From contig CM072339.1 in the NCBI GenBank assembly GCA_036874045.1, forward strand, positions 8,315,501-8,379,500: DNA of 64,000 bases, read 5' to 3'. The translations under genes and the position numbers were made by a program. Shown piece by piece: positions 1 to 11,114 of the stretch. The notes beneath the pieces were generated by a model. That model saw only the letters and a list, made by a program, of their open reading frames with translations, ran no database searches and was not told the DNA's origin. The first letter of the stretch is position 1. Each line of letters opens with the position of its first letter. The DNA comes from Cymodocea nodosa (taxonomy: Eukaryota; Streptophyta; Magnoliopsida; Alismatales; Cymodoceaceae).

Positions 1-330
1 TCAGATTGAATTGGATTGTACATTAATTTGTGTGTTGTTGAAATTTCTTCTGAAAAAACTTATTGGAAAATTTAGGATTACAGATGATGAAAAGAAGAAC
101 AAACGATAATATAATTAACACCTATGTGAAGATGATATACTTTGTATGTAATTTACATATATTCTAAATATCTTTGCAGGTTGATTACTGAAACATACAG
201 AATATATGTTTATGCTAAACAGAAGAAAAAAAAAACAAAAGGGGGAGAATTAATTCTAGCACTTTTTGAAAGACCAATTAATTAAATCTTAGTTTTCTAA
301 GGGACTAGCAAAATTTAGGTATGGGGGAAG
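1..330 (+). other. 3' internal spacer with polypurine tracts of an Athila-type element
   Basis: Non-coding. It ends in the purine run ATGGGGGAAG (321-330) directly before an LTR start, so it is the plus-strand priming site. A second purine run, AAAAGGGGGAGAA, lies at 237-249. Nearly the same sequence occurs on the - strand at 56621-56965, and a weaker relative lies between pol and the third ORF of copia element B (about 12060-12270). The rest of this element is outside the window. Confidence 0.7.
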
Positions 331-2137
331 TGTTTAGAATGAAAAAGTGCATATTATTAATGGTTAAATGATGGTTAATTGCATAATATTTAGCTTATCA
401 TATGAGAATTAAACCATTATGTTATAATTGCACTGTTATATGCTTTAATTGAAGAATCTGCTTAATTTTGAGGAATTAATGTTAATTTAGTACATTTATG
501 AACTGTCGGTAAATTGCAGGCTGTGAAATTCTTAAGTATCCGAAAATGCATCTGAGCATCGGATAGTTATACCTGTAACTCTCCGAAATGTTATTTTATG
601 TTTGAACTGCTGCTGACACGTGTCGAGATCTGGTAGATTTACTTAAGTTATAACTCGTTAAGTTAGCATAACTGTACGTGTTGAGTTGCTATATTGAACA
701 TTAAGGCAACGTGTTAGGTTAGCGTTATAAACTTAAGTTGTTATTTTTGCACGTGTTTTATAGTTAAATCAACGAAGGAAGTCCGTTGAGTTATCTGTAA
801 CTCCACGGACTATATATTTTCTAATATGCCACTGTAGCGGTTGCAGGAACAAACAGTTGGAAGGAAGAACCACGTTTGCACGTATCACGCAGGAATTCAA
901 TCACGCAGGGAGAAAGAAATCATCACCGTTGATCTGAAGGAAGGAAATCCAACCGACCATTCAAGCAGAAGTAGTTACCACTGAAGAAATATAAAAGAAA
1001 AGAAGAAAAAAAAGAAAGAGTGTGATCGATGGACGGTCAGTGTATACAGAGGAGGAGCACCGAGCTTTCTACAGACAGTATTGGCGATTCTCCGAAGTAT
1101 CACACCAACCATCGTATCACCACCATAATCACCAATCATCGGAGGTCTGTGAGGATACTTGCCTGATGTCGGGTCGATTCCGAGCCAAACACAGTGCCTG
1201 ACAACCACTGTGAGGAGTGATCGCGTCGCGGGAAGGGAAGCCATTTTCACCAATCGCCGACTCATATTTTAGGAGATCGTAAAGCTTTTAGCCTTGGCTT
1301 CGGGTTGATGCCTGTATGCTGAAGAGGAGATCATCTTGCAATTCTGGACTCGCGATTCTATAGGGAGAGGAGACAGGATTGTAAGTGGTTTAATTTTCAA
1401 TGGTGTAATCGCATTGCAAGTAGTGTCAGAAGTATTTACTATCAAGTGAGATTACTTTACATTTTACCTTTCGCCCATTTCCATGTTCATATTAAAACAA
1501 AAATACCAAAAACAATTTATCTATGTTTGTATGTTGTATTTGAGTGTTGTATTGTTTGTGTTGTATCGTGATTAATGTTATCTTTGTCAGTGTTGTGATT
1601 GTTTTAGTTTTACAGTTTACTGAAATTGGTTCGTTCAAAAGACTTAAAGATTTTAATGGTTACTATTTGAATGTTAGTATTGCTTAATGATAAATCCAAT
1701 GTTAACTAACATTAAAGAGCTTAATTGATGTTATTTACAATCTGTGGAATCGCCCAATGGTTGGCCGAATTCCTCTGTAAATAGTAGTATTAAAAAGAAA
1801 AGACAGGCTCATGGAGTTAACTTAAGTCCACGAGGTTAGTCCGTTGAGTTAGCCATAACTCAACGAACTTTGTCCATTGAGTTAACTGTAATTCAACGGA
1901 GAGCTTATTAAATATATAAATTTGATTATTAACAAATGAATAGTTCTCACGTTCTTCAGCAATTCCCTATGAGATCAACCTATACTTGCACATGATACAA
2001 TAGACACTGTGCACTTGCAGCTAAAGTACAAATTGGAATTAATATCTAAATTGTATTAAAGGTTGTTTGTTTACTTCTAAAAGAAAGAATAGGCGTAAAG
2101 CTAAATTAACTAAGTAAAAACAGAAGTAACAAATCCA
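331..2137 (+). repeat. Athila-type LTR, copy L1
   Basis: It starts TGTTTAGAATG right after a polypurine tract and ends just before a primer-binding-site-like sequence. The other copies end CCAAACA, giving short TGTTT/AAACA terminal inverted repeats; here the last bases are lost. The 5' half is packed with short palindromic modules built on AACTCGTTAAGTTA, CGGATAGTTA and CACGTG. Near the 3' end is the segment reading GTGCACTTGCAG that recurs in other gypsy LTRs. Other copies are at 5335-7210, 52931-54580, 54649-56620 and 62230-63469. L1 has internal-type sequence on both sides (PPT left, PBS right), so it is a junction LTR rather than a simple element end. Confidence 0.8.
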
Positions 2138-2212
2138 AGTTTTTCTAGTACATTATTGGAGATCTAATCAGATATTCTAGTATAGTGCTGGGAAAACACA
2201 AACAAGTATCAT
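2138..2212 (+). promoter_or_regulatory. Degenerate, duplicated primer-binding site after L1
   Basis: The sequence after L1 contains TAGTACATTATTGGAGAT, a worn version of the tRNA-Asp-type site seen cleaner at 5298-5334. A second similar block follows (about 2174-2212) and ends in ACACAAACAAG. The same double arrangement and the same end lie on the - strand at 54583-54648. At 2213 the sequence switches to an RNase H fragment on the opposite strand. Confidence 0.55.
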
Positions 2213-3538
2213 TTAAAGTTTTGCTTGCATAATGAATCACACTAGAAGATTTTTCTATCTTCTGTCCCAACATTACTCCTATAGCAAAATTAAATGCATC
2301 GCACATTAATTCAAATGGATGGCTCCAATTAGGTGCTTGTATTATAGGAGTTGAAATTAAGCTAGTCTTAAGCTTCAAAAATGCTTCTTTGCAATTTTCA
2401 TCAACGTTGAATGGGACATCTTTTAATAGATTAGTTAAAGGTCTAGCTCTTTTGTTATAATCTTTAATAAATCTTCTATAAAATCCAGCATGTCCTAGAA
2501 ATGATCTAATATCTTTTACTGATTTAGGTCTGGTAGATTAGAAATTACTTCTATTTTAGCTTTATCTACTTCCAACCCTTTCTTTGAAACGTGTCCCAAG
2601 ACTATTCATTGCTTAACCATGAAGTGACATTTTTCCCAATTTAGAACCAGATTTTTTTCCACATAGCGTTTTAATACTTGGTCTAAATTGTTTAAACACA
2701 CTTCATATGAAGTTCCATACACAATAAAATCATCCATAAATATTTCTAAAAAATCTTCAATCATTCTAGTGAATATGCCCTGCATATATCTTTGAAAGGT
2801 GGTTGGTGCATTGAATAATCCGAATGGCATTCTCTTAAAAGCATAAGTTCCATTAGGATAAGTGAAAGTTGTTTTCTCTTGATCCTCTAATGCTACTAGA
2901 ACTTGGTTATATACTGAATACCCGTCTAGGAAACAAAAATATTCTTGCCTTGCTAATTTCTCTAGCATTTGATCTATAAAAGGTAAGGGAAAATGATCTT
3001 TCCTAGTCACAACATTCAGGTTTATATAGTCTATACACACTCTCCAACCTGATTGAATTTTAGTAGGTATCAAGTCTTGACTTTCATTCATAATAACTGT
3101 TAATCTTGATTTCTTGGGAACTACATGGATTGGACTAACTCATGAGCTATCAGAAATAGGATAAATTATGTCATTATCTAACCATTTCACTATTTCCTTA
3201 TTGACTACTTCTTTAAGGTTTGGATTTAATCTCCTCTCAGGAATTCTAACTAGTTTAGCATTCTTTTCTAAATATATGTGGTAATAGCATAAAGTTGCAC
3301 TTAACCCTTTTATATCAGTCATAGTCCATCCTATTGCCTCTTTATAAGTTTTTACTACATCTTTTAATTTAGCAATTTGATCCTCTTTTAAATCTTAAGC
3401 AATAATGATTGAACATATTCATTTTTCTTCCAGAAATATCTAGGTTAATTCAAGAGGTAAATGTTTTAAATCTAAATGTTGCCCATTAGAAGCTAGAGCT
3501 CCTAATTGAACATTTTCATTTTCAATATTAATCTCTTC
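2213..3538 (-). pseudogene. Ty3/gypsy (Athila-type) reverse transcriptase and partial RNase H
   Basis: Decayed pol segment read from high to low coordinates. The start of the RT domain (3322-3140, with RRLNPNLKEVV and IIYPISDSS) continues in the same frame into 3091-2606, which holds WRVCIDY, FCFLDGYS, MPFGLFNAPTTFQRYM and the catalytic FMDDF. In-frame stops lie at about 3137 and 2606. One frameshift near 2535 separates RT from 2378-2213, which holds the RNase H start FELMCDAFNFAIGVMLG. RNase H is cut after the LNDT motif at about 2213, where an inverted LTR/PBS block is joined, so the rest of RNase H and the integrase are missing. It shares one frame with the upstream gag-protease. The Athila assignment rests on RT and protease motifs; it is non-functional. 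Confidence 0.85.
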
Positions 3539-5179
3539 TTAATCTCCTTCTATATTTATGCTTTCACTTTCTCCTAAATTTTCAGGGTTTAGTTTCCTAT
3601 TTAGTTCTTCTTGAATCACATCATCTAGCATATCTCCTTCATCCTCTAAAAAGTCTATAGTATGTACGGACATTTCTAACTCCTTAAACTTTTCTAGTTT
3701 GAAAATGTTTAATTGAGTATCCTCATTACCATATGCTAACTTCATTACTCCAGTTTTATAATTTATAATAGCCCCTGATGTTGCTAAGAATGGTCTTCCA
3801 AAAATTAAAGATGTATCATGATTTTGATACTTAATTTGTTGGGAATTCAAAATTACAATATCAATAGGATATATGAAGTTTTTGATTTTAATTAGGTCAT
3901 CGTCTATTTTTCCTCTAGGGTATCTTATACTTCTATCAGCTAATTGAATAACAGTCCTACTAGGGATTAATCCTTCTAATCCTAAGGATGTAAATATATC
4001 ACTCGGCATAACATTTATACCTGCACCTAGGTCTATTAAGGTTCTTTCTAGAATGGTATTTCCTATGGTACATGATATAACAGGGATTCCAAGATCAGAT
4101 AACTTTTTAGGAAATTGTGGCAGAAATAGGGAACTACTTTGCTCAGCTAAAAAGACTTTCCTCAAAACATTTCGCTCTCTTTTCTTAGTATACCACTCCT
4201 TAAGAAATTTAGCATAAGGTGGCACTTTCTGCAATAAGTCTAACAAAGGAATGTTAACTTGTACTTTTTCAAAAATTTCTCTAATTTTTTCTTATTTTTC
4301 AAGAAATGTTTGTTGTAATCTTTCAGGATAGGGTGCTAATGATTGTGATTTAGAAGTTTCTTTATCTTTCATTTGATTTGTTTGATCATTTTTAGTATCA
4401 TTTTAAGATTCAGATTTTTCTACATTGATTTCTAAGTTTTCAGATATTACATTTTCATTATTGTTTTGAATTTTGTTCTTATCCACCTTCATATTACTTT
4501 CTTTTTGAATTCTTGGCGATATATCAGTTCCAAATCTTAATGTTATACATACATCTTCCAGATTTTCATTACTTTCATGATGTTCTTGTATTTCATTTTC
4601 GTGATTATGATCTTCAACTGTTTTTAGTTTTAAATTGCATTCTTTAAATTCTATTGCATTGGTATTTTCTTTTTTCTGTATATCTTGCAAATTATGCAAA
4701 TCTGTAACATTAAAGTTTTCATTTGTGTTTTCCTATTGCATAACTTGTAATTTCATTGTAAATTCGTCTAATGCTTTTAGTTTTCTTTCCAGATTATCTA
4801 ATCTCATTGCATTCAATTTTTGATCAATTTTCATTATGGTTTTTTCAGTTTCGTATATAAGTTCAATTTTAGGTTCTGTATATTCTTCCCTATAGTTTAA
4901 TTGGTTAACTTCTTGTTGCTGACACATGTATTGTTCCAGTTTATCCGTGTTTTGCTCTAAGCTACGCTCCATTCTATCATACCTATCCCAAACTTCCTTA
5001 TCTCTTAACATGTTACAAATTCTAAACTGACCATTAGTTGGGTAAACTATAGGATTCTCATACTCAACTCTATTATATTGAATATAATTCATTTGTTGTT
5101 CATGTGATCTAACCATCTGCAATCGTCTTAGTCTCAAACAATCAGAGATGTCGTGACCTTCCAAATTGCAGAATTCACA
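3539..5179 (-). pseudogene. Athila-type gag C-terminus and aspartic protease
   Basis: One reading frame on the - strand, broken only by stops. It begins with a CCHC zinc knuckle, CEFCNLEGHDISDC (5179-5138), which would bind genomic RNA in the capsid protein. A charged linker follows (to about 4400, stops at 4733 and 4403), then a retropepsin-like protease domain in 4246-3539 with LIDLGAGINVMP. Its Asp is the expected catalytic residue of the DLGA motif. FGRPFLAT, a typical later protease motif, is present. Only about 120 bp separates the zinc knuckle from the primer-binding site, so most of gag has been deleted. The frame continues into the RT segment below 3538. Non-functional. Confidence 0.85.
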
Positions 5180-5297
5180 TATGCTAACTACAGGTTTCAG
5201 AAATGTTTAAGCATAAGCATATGCCATATTCTCAATTATAAAATAAAACACACAACACTCCCTCTACTATTAAAACAAAATAGCATTCATAGTTGCT

Positions 5298-5334
5298 TAG
5301 CTTCTCAATCTCCAACAACGGCGCTAGAAAAACT
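5298..5334 (-). promoter_or_regulatory. tRNA-Asp-type primer-binding site
   Basis: On the - strand it reads TAGCGCCGTTGTTGGAGAT just inside the LTR that ends at 5335. It resembles the complement of the plant tRNA-Asp 3' end that Athila elements use as first-strand primer. The expected TGG at the start is now TAG. Confidence 0.7.
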
Positions 5335-7210
5335 TGTTTGGGGTTGTTAAGTTAAATCGTAAACTTGTTTAATTTTCTTTTATGCTTGTATCAATAATTA
5401 CTTTTAGAAGTAAACAAATAACCTTTCACACAAATTAGATATTAATTCCAATTTGTATTTTAACTGCAAGTGCATAGTGTATATTGTGTTTGTGTGCAAG
5501 TACAGGTCGATCCCATAGAGATTGACTAAGAATTGTGTACTATTTTGATTTTTATATTGGAGTTTATATGTGTTCAGTTAAGCACTCCGTTGAGTTACAG
5601 TTAACACAACAGACCTAGTTCATGGAGTTATGATTAACTCAACGGACTAACCTCGTGGACTTAAATTAACTCCACGACCCTACCTTTCCAATTAAATACT
5701 GCTATTTACAGAGGAATTCAGCCAACCATTAGGCGGTTCCATAGAATGTAAATAACATCAATTAAGCTCTTTAATGTTAGTTAATATTAGATTCATCATT
5801 AAGCAACACTAACATTCAAATATTTCAAATAATAACCATTAAAATCTTTAAGTATCTAGAACAAATCAATTTCAGTAAACAATAAAACTATTTTCTATTT
5901 TCTGAATCAAACAAGCATAAAACATTTATAATACTAACAATGATAACATTAATCATGATACAAAATAAACTATACAACACTTTAATACTAAATGTAAACA
6001 TAGATAATTTGTTGTTTTTGGTATTTTTGTTTTGATATGTTCCTAAAGATGAATAAAAGGTGAAATGTAAAAATCTCTATCGATAGTAAAAACTTCTGTC
6101 ACTACATGCGACGCGATTACACCATTGAAAACTTAATCACTTACAATCTTGCCTCCTCTCCCTATAGAATCGCGAATCAAGAATTGTAAGATGACCTCCT
6201 CTTTAGCATACTGGCATCAACTCGAAATCAAGGCTAGAAGTTTTACGATCTCTTAAGATATGAGTCAGTGCTTGGTGAAAATGGCTTCCCTTCCCGCGAC
6301 ATGATCACTCCTCACAGTGGTTGTCAGTCACTGTGTTTGGCTCAAAATCAACTCGACATCAGGAAAGTATCCTCACATACCTACGATGGTTGGTGATTTT
6401 GGTGGTAGTGTGGAGCTTCAAGGAACTTTCGACGCTTCTTGTAGTTAGCATAGTTCTCCACCTCTGCACACACACTTTCTTCGTCTTTCTCCTCTTCTTT
6501 TATATTTCTTTCTGTAGTAACTGCTTCTGCTTAATTGATTGGTTGGATTTTCTTCATTCATATCAACGATGGTGATTTTTTCTTCATTCCACGAGTGAAT
6601 TCCTACGTGATATGTGTAATCATGGTTTTCCTTCGAGTTTCCTATTTTTGCAACTGCTACAATGGCATATTAGAAAATAAATGGTTCATGGAGTTATAGA
6701 TAACTCAACAGACTTACTTCATTGATTTAACACAACACATTACCTTAGTGTATATTCAAGTAACTCAATGCGTATAGTTATGCTAACTTAACGAGTTATA
6801 CATGTGCTATTCACGTGACATAATAAAGCATTCAAATTCAACACGTGCATAATTCTAACTTAACGAGTTCAAATATACAACTTACGGTTTTTACTCACTA
6901 ACTCAACGAGTTGTTACTGTGTACCTAAATATTCTTTTAGTGTTTAAAACATAACTATCTAGTACATAAAATGTAACTTTCTGAAATAACAGAAAATACA
7001 GATACTTAAGAATTTCAAAGCCTATAATTCACCGACAGTTCAGAAATGTACTTAATTAACGTTAATTTCCTGAAATTATGCAGATTCTTTCATTAAAGCA
7101 TATAACAGTGCAATTATAACATAATGTCTTAATTCTCATATGATAAGCTAAATATTATGCAATTAACCATCATTTAACCGTTAATATTATGCATTTTTTC
7201 ATTCTAAACA
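5335..7210 (-). repeat. Athila-type LTR, copy L2 (5' LTR of the 2213-5179 element)
   Basis: Read on the - strand it runs from TGTTTAGAATG at 7210 to CCAAACA at 5335, then the primer-binding site. It is collinear with L1 and L4 and has the same palindromic modules in its 5' half and the same conserved block near its 3' end. Its 5' boundary is joined directly to an inverted LTR fragment at 7211, not to ordinary flanking DNA, so no target duplication can be seen. Short ORFs inside it have no recognisable domain. Confidence 0.8.
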
Positions 7211-7975
7211 TGCATTTGAGCATCGGATACTTATAGTTTGTAACTATCTAAAACATCTGAACTTGTTAAGTTATTTCTTTATTGCATGTGTGTTTTAGTT
7301 AACTCAACGAAGTAAGTGCATTGAGTTACACTAACTTCACAGACCATTTATTTTCTAATATGCCACTATAGTAGTTGTAGAAATAGAAAATTCGAAGGAA
7401 AACCACAATTACACGTATTACGTTGTAATTCACTCATGGAATGAAGAAGAAATCACCATCGTTGATATGAATGAAGGAAATCCAATTGGTCATTTAAGTA
7501 GAAGCAGTTATTATTGAAAGAAATATAAAAGAATGGGAGAAAGACAAAGAAAGTGTGTGTGTAGGTGGAGAACCGCGCTAACTACAGGAAGCGTCAAAAA
7601 TTCCCTGAAGCTCCACACCACACCACCAAAATCACCAACTATCAGAGGTTTGTGAGGATACTTTCTAGATGTCACGTCGATTCCAAGCCAAACATAGTGA
7701 CTGACAACCACTGTGAGGACTGATCACGTCGTAGGAAGGGAAGCCATTTTCACCAAGCACTGACTCATATCTCAGGAGATCGTAAAGCTTCTAGCCTTGG
7801 TTTTAGGTTGATGCCATTATGCTGAAGAGGAGATCATCTTACAATTCTTGGTTCGTGATTCTATAGGGAGAGGAGGCTAGATTGTAAGTGATTAAGTTTT
7901 CAATGGTGTAATCACGTCGCATGTAGTGATAGAAGTTTTTATTGTCAATAGAGATTTTTACATATACTTTGTTGT
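7211..7975 (+). repeat. Inverted fragment of an Athila-type LTR
   Basis: Collinear with about 546-1460 of L1, on the + strand, head-to-head with L2. It lacks both LTR ends. With L2 it forms a long imperfect inverted repeat (arms about 6095-6735 and 7310-7970). It breaks off at about 7975, where copia pol sequence begins. Confidence 0.75.
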
Positions 7976-10900
7976 TTTACATTGGGTACCAAGGAACAGT
8001 TCTTCTTAATTTGTTTTGCAAGAGAAAACAACATCAAAATGGATCTTGGATAGTGGAGCATCAAGTCACATGACCGGATAGAAAAGTCTACTGAAAAATT
8101 TTACAAATACCAAGAAAGGAAATATTACATTTGGAAACAAAAGCAAGGATAAAATCATAGGTATGGGTAATGTTCAAATAACTCCTACTTGTGTTATTTT
8201 GAATATACTATATGTAGAAAACCTAGGATTTAATTTGTTGAGTGTTATAAAACTAATTGATAATGGATATTATGTATTATTTGAAGATGATGTATGTAAA
8301 ATTATTGATAAAAGTACAGATGAACTTAAGTTTATTGCTAAAAGAAAATGTTCTGTATGTATTTTATCTTTACCTTCTAGTGTAGTTGATTTAAATTCAT
8401 GTTTGCTAGCTGAAACTAGCGATGCATATCTATGGCATAGAAGGATCGAGCATATAAATATGAAGCTGTTACATAAACTGTCTAGAAAACATTTAGTGAG
8501 AGGTTTACCAAAGATTAAATACTCAAAGGATTTTATATGTAATGCATGTGAGTTAGGTAAACTTCTCAAAAACTCTTTTAAATCCAAAACTGATATATCA
8601 AGCAAGAGAGTCTTAGAACTTATACATATGAATCTATTTGGACCAACAAGAATCATGAGTCTTAGTGGTAAACGGTATGTATTTGTTTTAGTAGATGACT
8701 TCTCTAGATACACTTGAGTATATTTTCTAACATCTAAGACAGAAGTTTTTGAAAAGTTTAAAATGTTTTGCAATCTTGTTCAAAATGAACAACGTGTCTC
8801 TGTTCAAAAACTTAGGAGTGATCATGGTATTGAATTTGATAATGATCAAATGGATAATTACTATAAAGATCATGGCATTGACCATAGATTTTCTTTTCCA
8901 AGAGTGCCATTTCAAAATGATGTTGTTGAGAGAAAGAATCGATCACTTCAGGAAATGGCCAAAACTATGTTAAATGAACATTATTTACCTCAAAATCTTT
9001 GGATTGAAGTAGTGAATATAGCTTGTTATGTTATTAACAAAAGTCACTTAAGACCTCTTGTTAATAAAACTCCTTTTGAAATTATGTTTGATAGGGTTCC
9101 AAAAATTTCCTATATGAAACCATTTGGGTATAAGTGTTTTATCCTTAACACTAAGGATAAAATGGATAAATTTCAAGCCAAAGTGGATGAAGGAATTTTT
9201 GTAGGTTACTCTACTAGAAGTAAAGCTTATAGAGTATATAACAAGAGTTCTAGAACTATTGAAGAAACCTTTCATGTAAGCTTCAATGAAAATTCTTTTA
9301 GAAAATCTCAATCTAAAGCTGATAATGATGATATGATCAATTTTCCAAAAGAATTAGAGATCAATAGAGAGATTGAAGATTTATCTGAGAAAATCAAAAA
9401 TATGAACTTAAATGATCAAAGTGATGTATCTTCCGATGTTGATGAGAAGATTGAGGAGAATCATAGAAATTGGCATTATTCTTCATCACATCCCATCACT
9501 CAAGTCATTAGTAATATTAATGAGGGAGTTAAAACTAGAGCTTCAGTAAATTTAAATAGTTTGTGTATGTTTGTTTCTATGGTGGAACCAAAGAATATAG
9601 AAGAAGCATTATCTAATGAAAATTGGATAGTAGCAATGCAAGAAGAACTAAATCAATTCATTAGAAATGATGTTTGGGAATTAGTTTCTCCACCAGAAAA
9701 TTAATCTATAATAGGTACAAAGTGGATCTTTAGATACAAAACTAATGAGACTGGTCAAGTTATAAGGAACAAAGTTAGATTAGTTGCACAAGGGTATACA
9801 CAGGAAGGACTAGATTATGATGAAACATTTGCTCCTGTGGCTAGGTTAGAAAGTATTAGAATATTATTGGCCTATGCTTGTTATATGGATTTTAAACTAT
9901 ATCAAATAGATGTTAAGAGTGCATTTCTAAATGGTTTAATTAATGAAGAAGTTTATGTAAAGCAATCACCTAGATTTGAAGATATTAAAAATCCTGACTA
10001 TGTGTATAAATTGAAGAAAGCCTTATATGGTTTGAAGCAAGCACATAGATCGTGGTATAAAAGGTTATCTACTGATTTAATAGAACAAGGATATATCATG
10101 GGAAAAGTAGATCATACTCTATTTATCAAGAGGGATGATAAGGATCAGATTGTTGTTCAAATATATGTAAATGATATAATCTTTGGAGCAACTTCTAATA
10201 AACTAATAAAAATATTTTCTAAAGAGATGACTAGTTAGTTTGAAATGAGTATAATAAGAAAACTTTCATATTTTCTAGGACTTCAAATTAAGCAAATGGA
10301 TAAAGGTATATTCTTAAATCAGGAAAAATATGCAGATGAAATGCTTAAGAAATTTAATTTTAGTGATACAAGGATTCGAGGAACTCCTATGAGTACATCT
10401 TTAAAGTTAGATATTGATGACATAGGAAAATCAATAGATCAAAGAAAATATAGAAGTATGATTGGTTCTTTACTTTATTTGACAGCTAGTAGACCTGATA
10501 TTATATTTGATGTGTGTGATTGTGCTAGATTTCAATCTAATCCTAAAGAATCACACTCAATTGCTGTTAAAAGAATATTTAGATATATACGAGGGACTAA
10601 AAATTTTAGACTGTATTATTCTAAGGATAGTTCAATAAATCTTATAGGATATACTGATGTTGATTACGTAGGATCTAAGTCTGATAAAAAAAGTACCAGT
10701 GGCACATGTCAATTATTGGGAAATAATTTGGTGTCATGGTTTAGTAAAAAGCAAAACTATGTAGCAGTTTCAACCACTAAAGCTGAATATGTTGCTGCTG
10801 CATTGTGTTGCACTCAGATTCTGTGGATAAGACAAACTTTAGAAGATTTTGGATTATGTTATGATACAACTGAGATTTATTGTGACAGTAGTTTTGCAAT

Positions 10901-11114
10901 AAATCTTTCCAAAAATCCTGTATTGTACTCTAGAGCTAAGCATATAGAGGTTAGACATCATTTTCTAAGAGATAACATAATTAAAGGAAAAATTAAATTA
11001 GGATTTGTGTATTGTAAAAATCAATTAGCTCATATATTTACAAAACCTCTAGATGAAAATACATTCTGCAACATAAGATTAAATTTGAGTATTTGTAGGC
11101 TATGTGATGTGTAA
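7976..11114 (+). pseudogene. Ty1/copia Sirevirus-type pol, element B (5' truncated)
   Basis: Single frame from about 7980 to 11114 with no frameshift seen. Order: protease (DSGASSHMTG, 8055-8078), integrase (zinc-finger region around WHRRIEHINMK, then SDHGIEFDN and VERKNRS), RT (from about 9700) and RNase H (KSTSGTCQLLG, TKAEYVAA, YCDSSFAINLSKNP). In-frame stops: TAA 8007, TAG 8079, TGA 8715, TAA 9702, TAG 10236. Element C has CAG, TGG, CAG and CAG at the last four. The RT active site reads YVND instead of YVDD (Asn codon 10170-10172), and one codon is missing at QEGLDYD (QEEGLDYD in C). The whole gag and 5' LTR are absent; an Athila LTR scrap abuts instead. Non-functional. Confidence 0.9.

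Noticed and set aside
331..2137. 96-codon ORF and similar ORFs repeated in every L1-L5 copy
   Set aside because: Frames are not conserved between copies and shift with small indels; they are LTR sequence.
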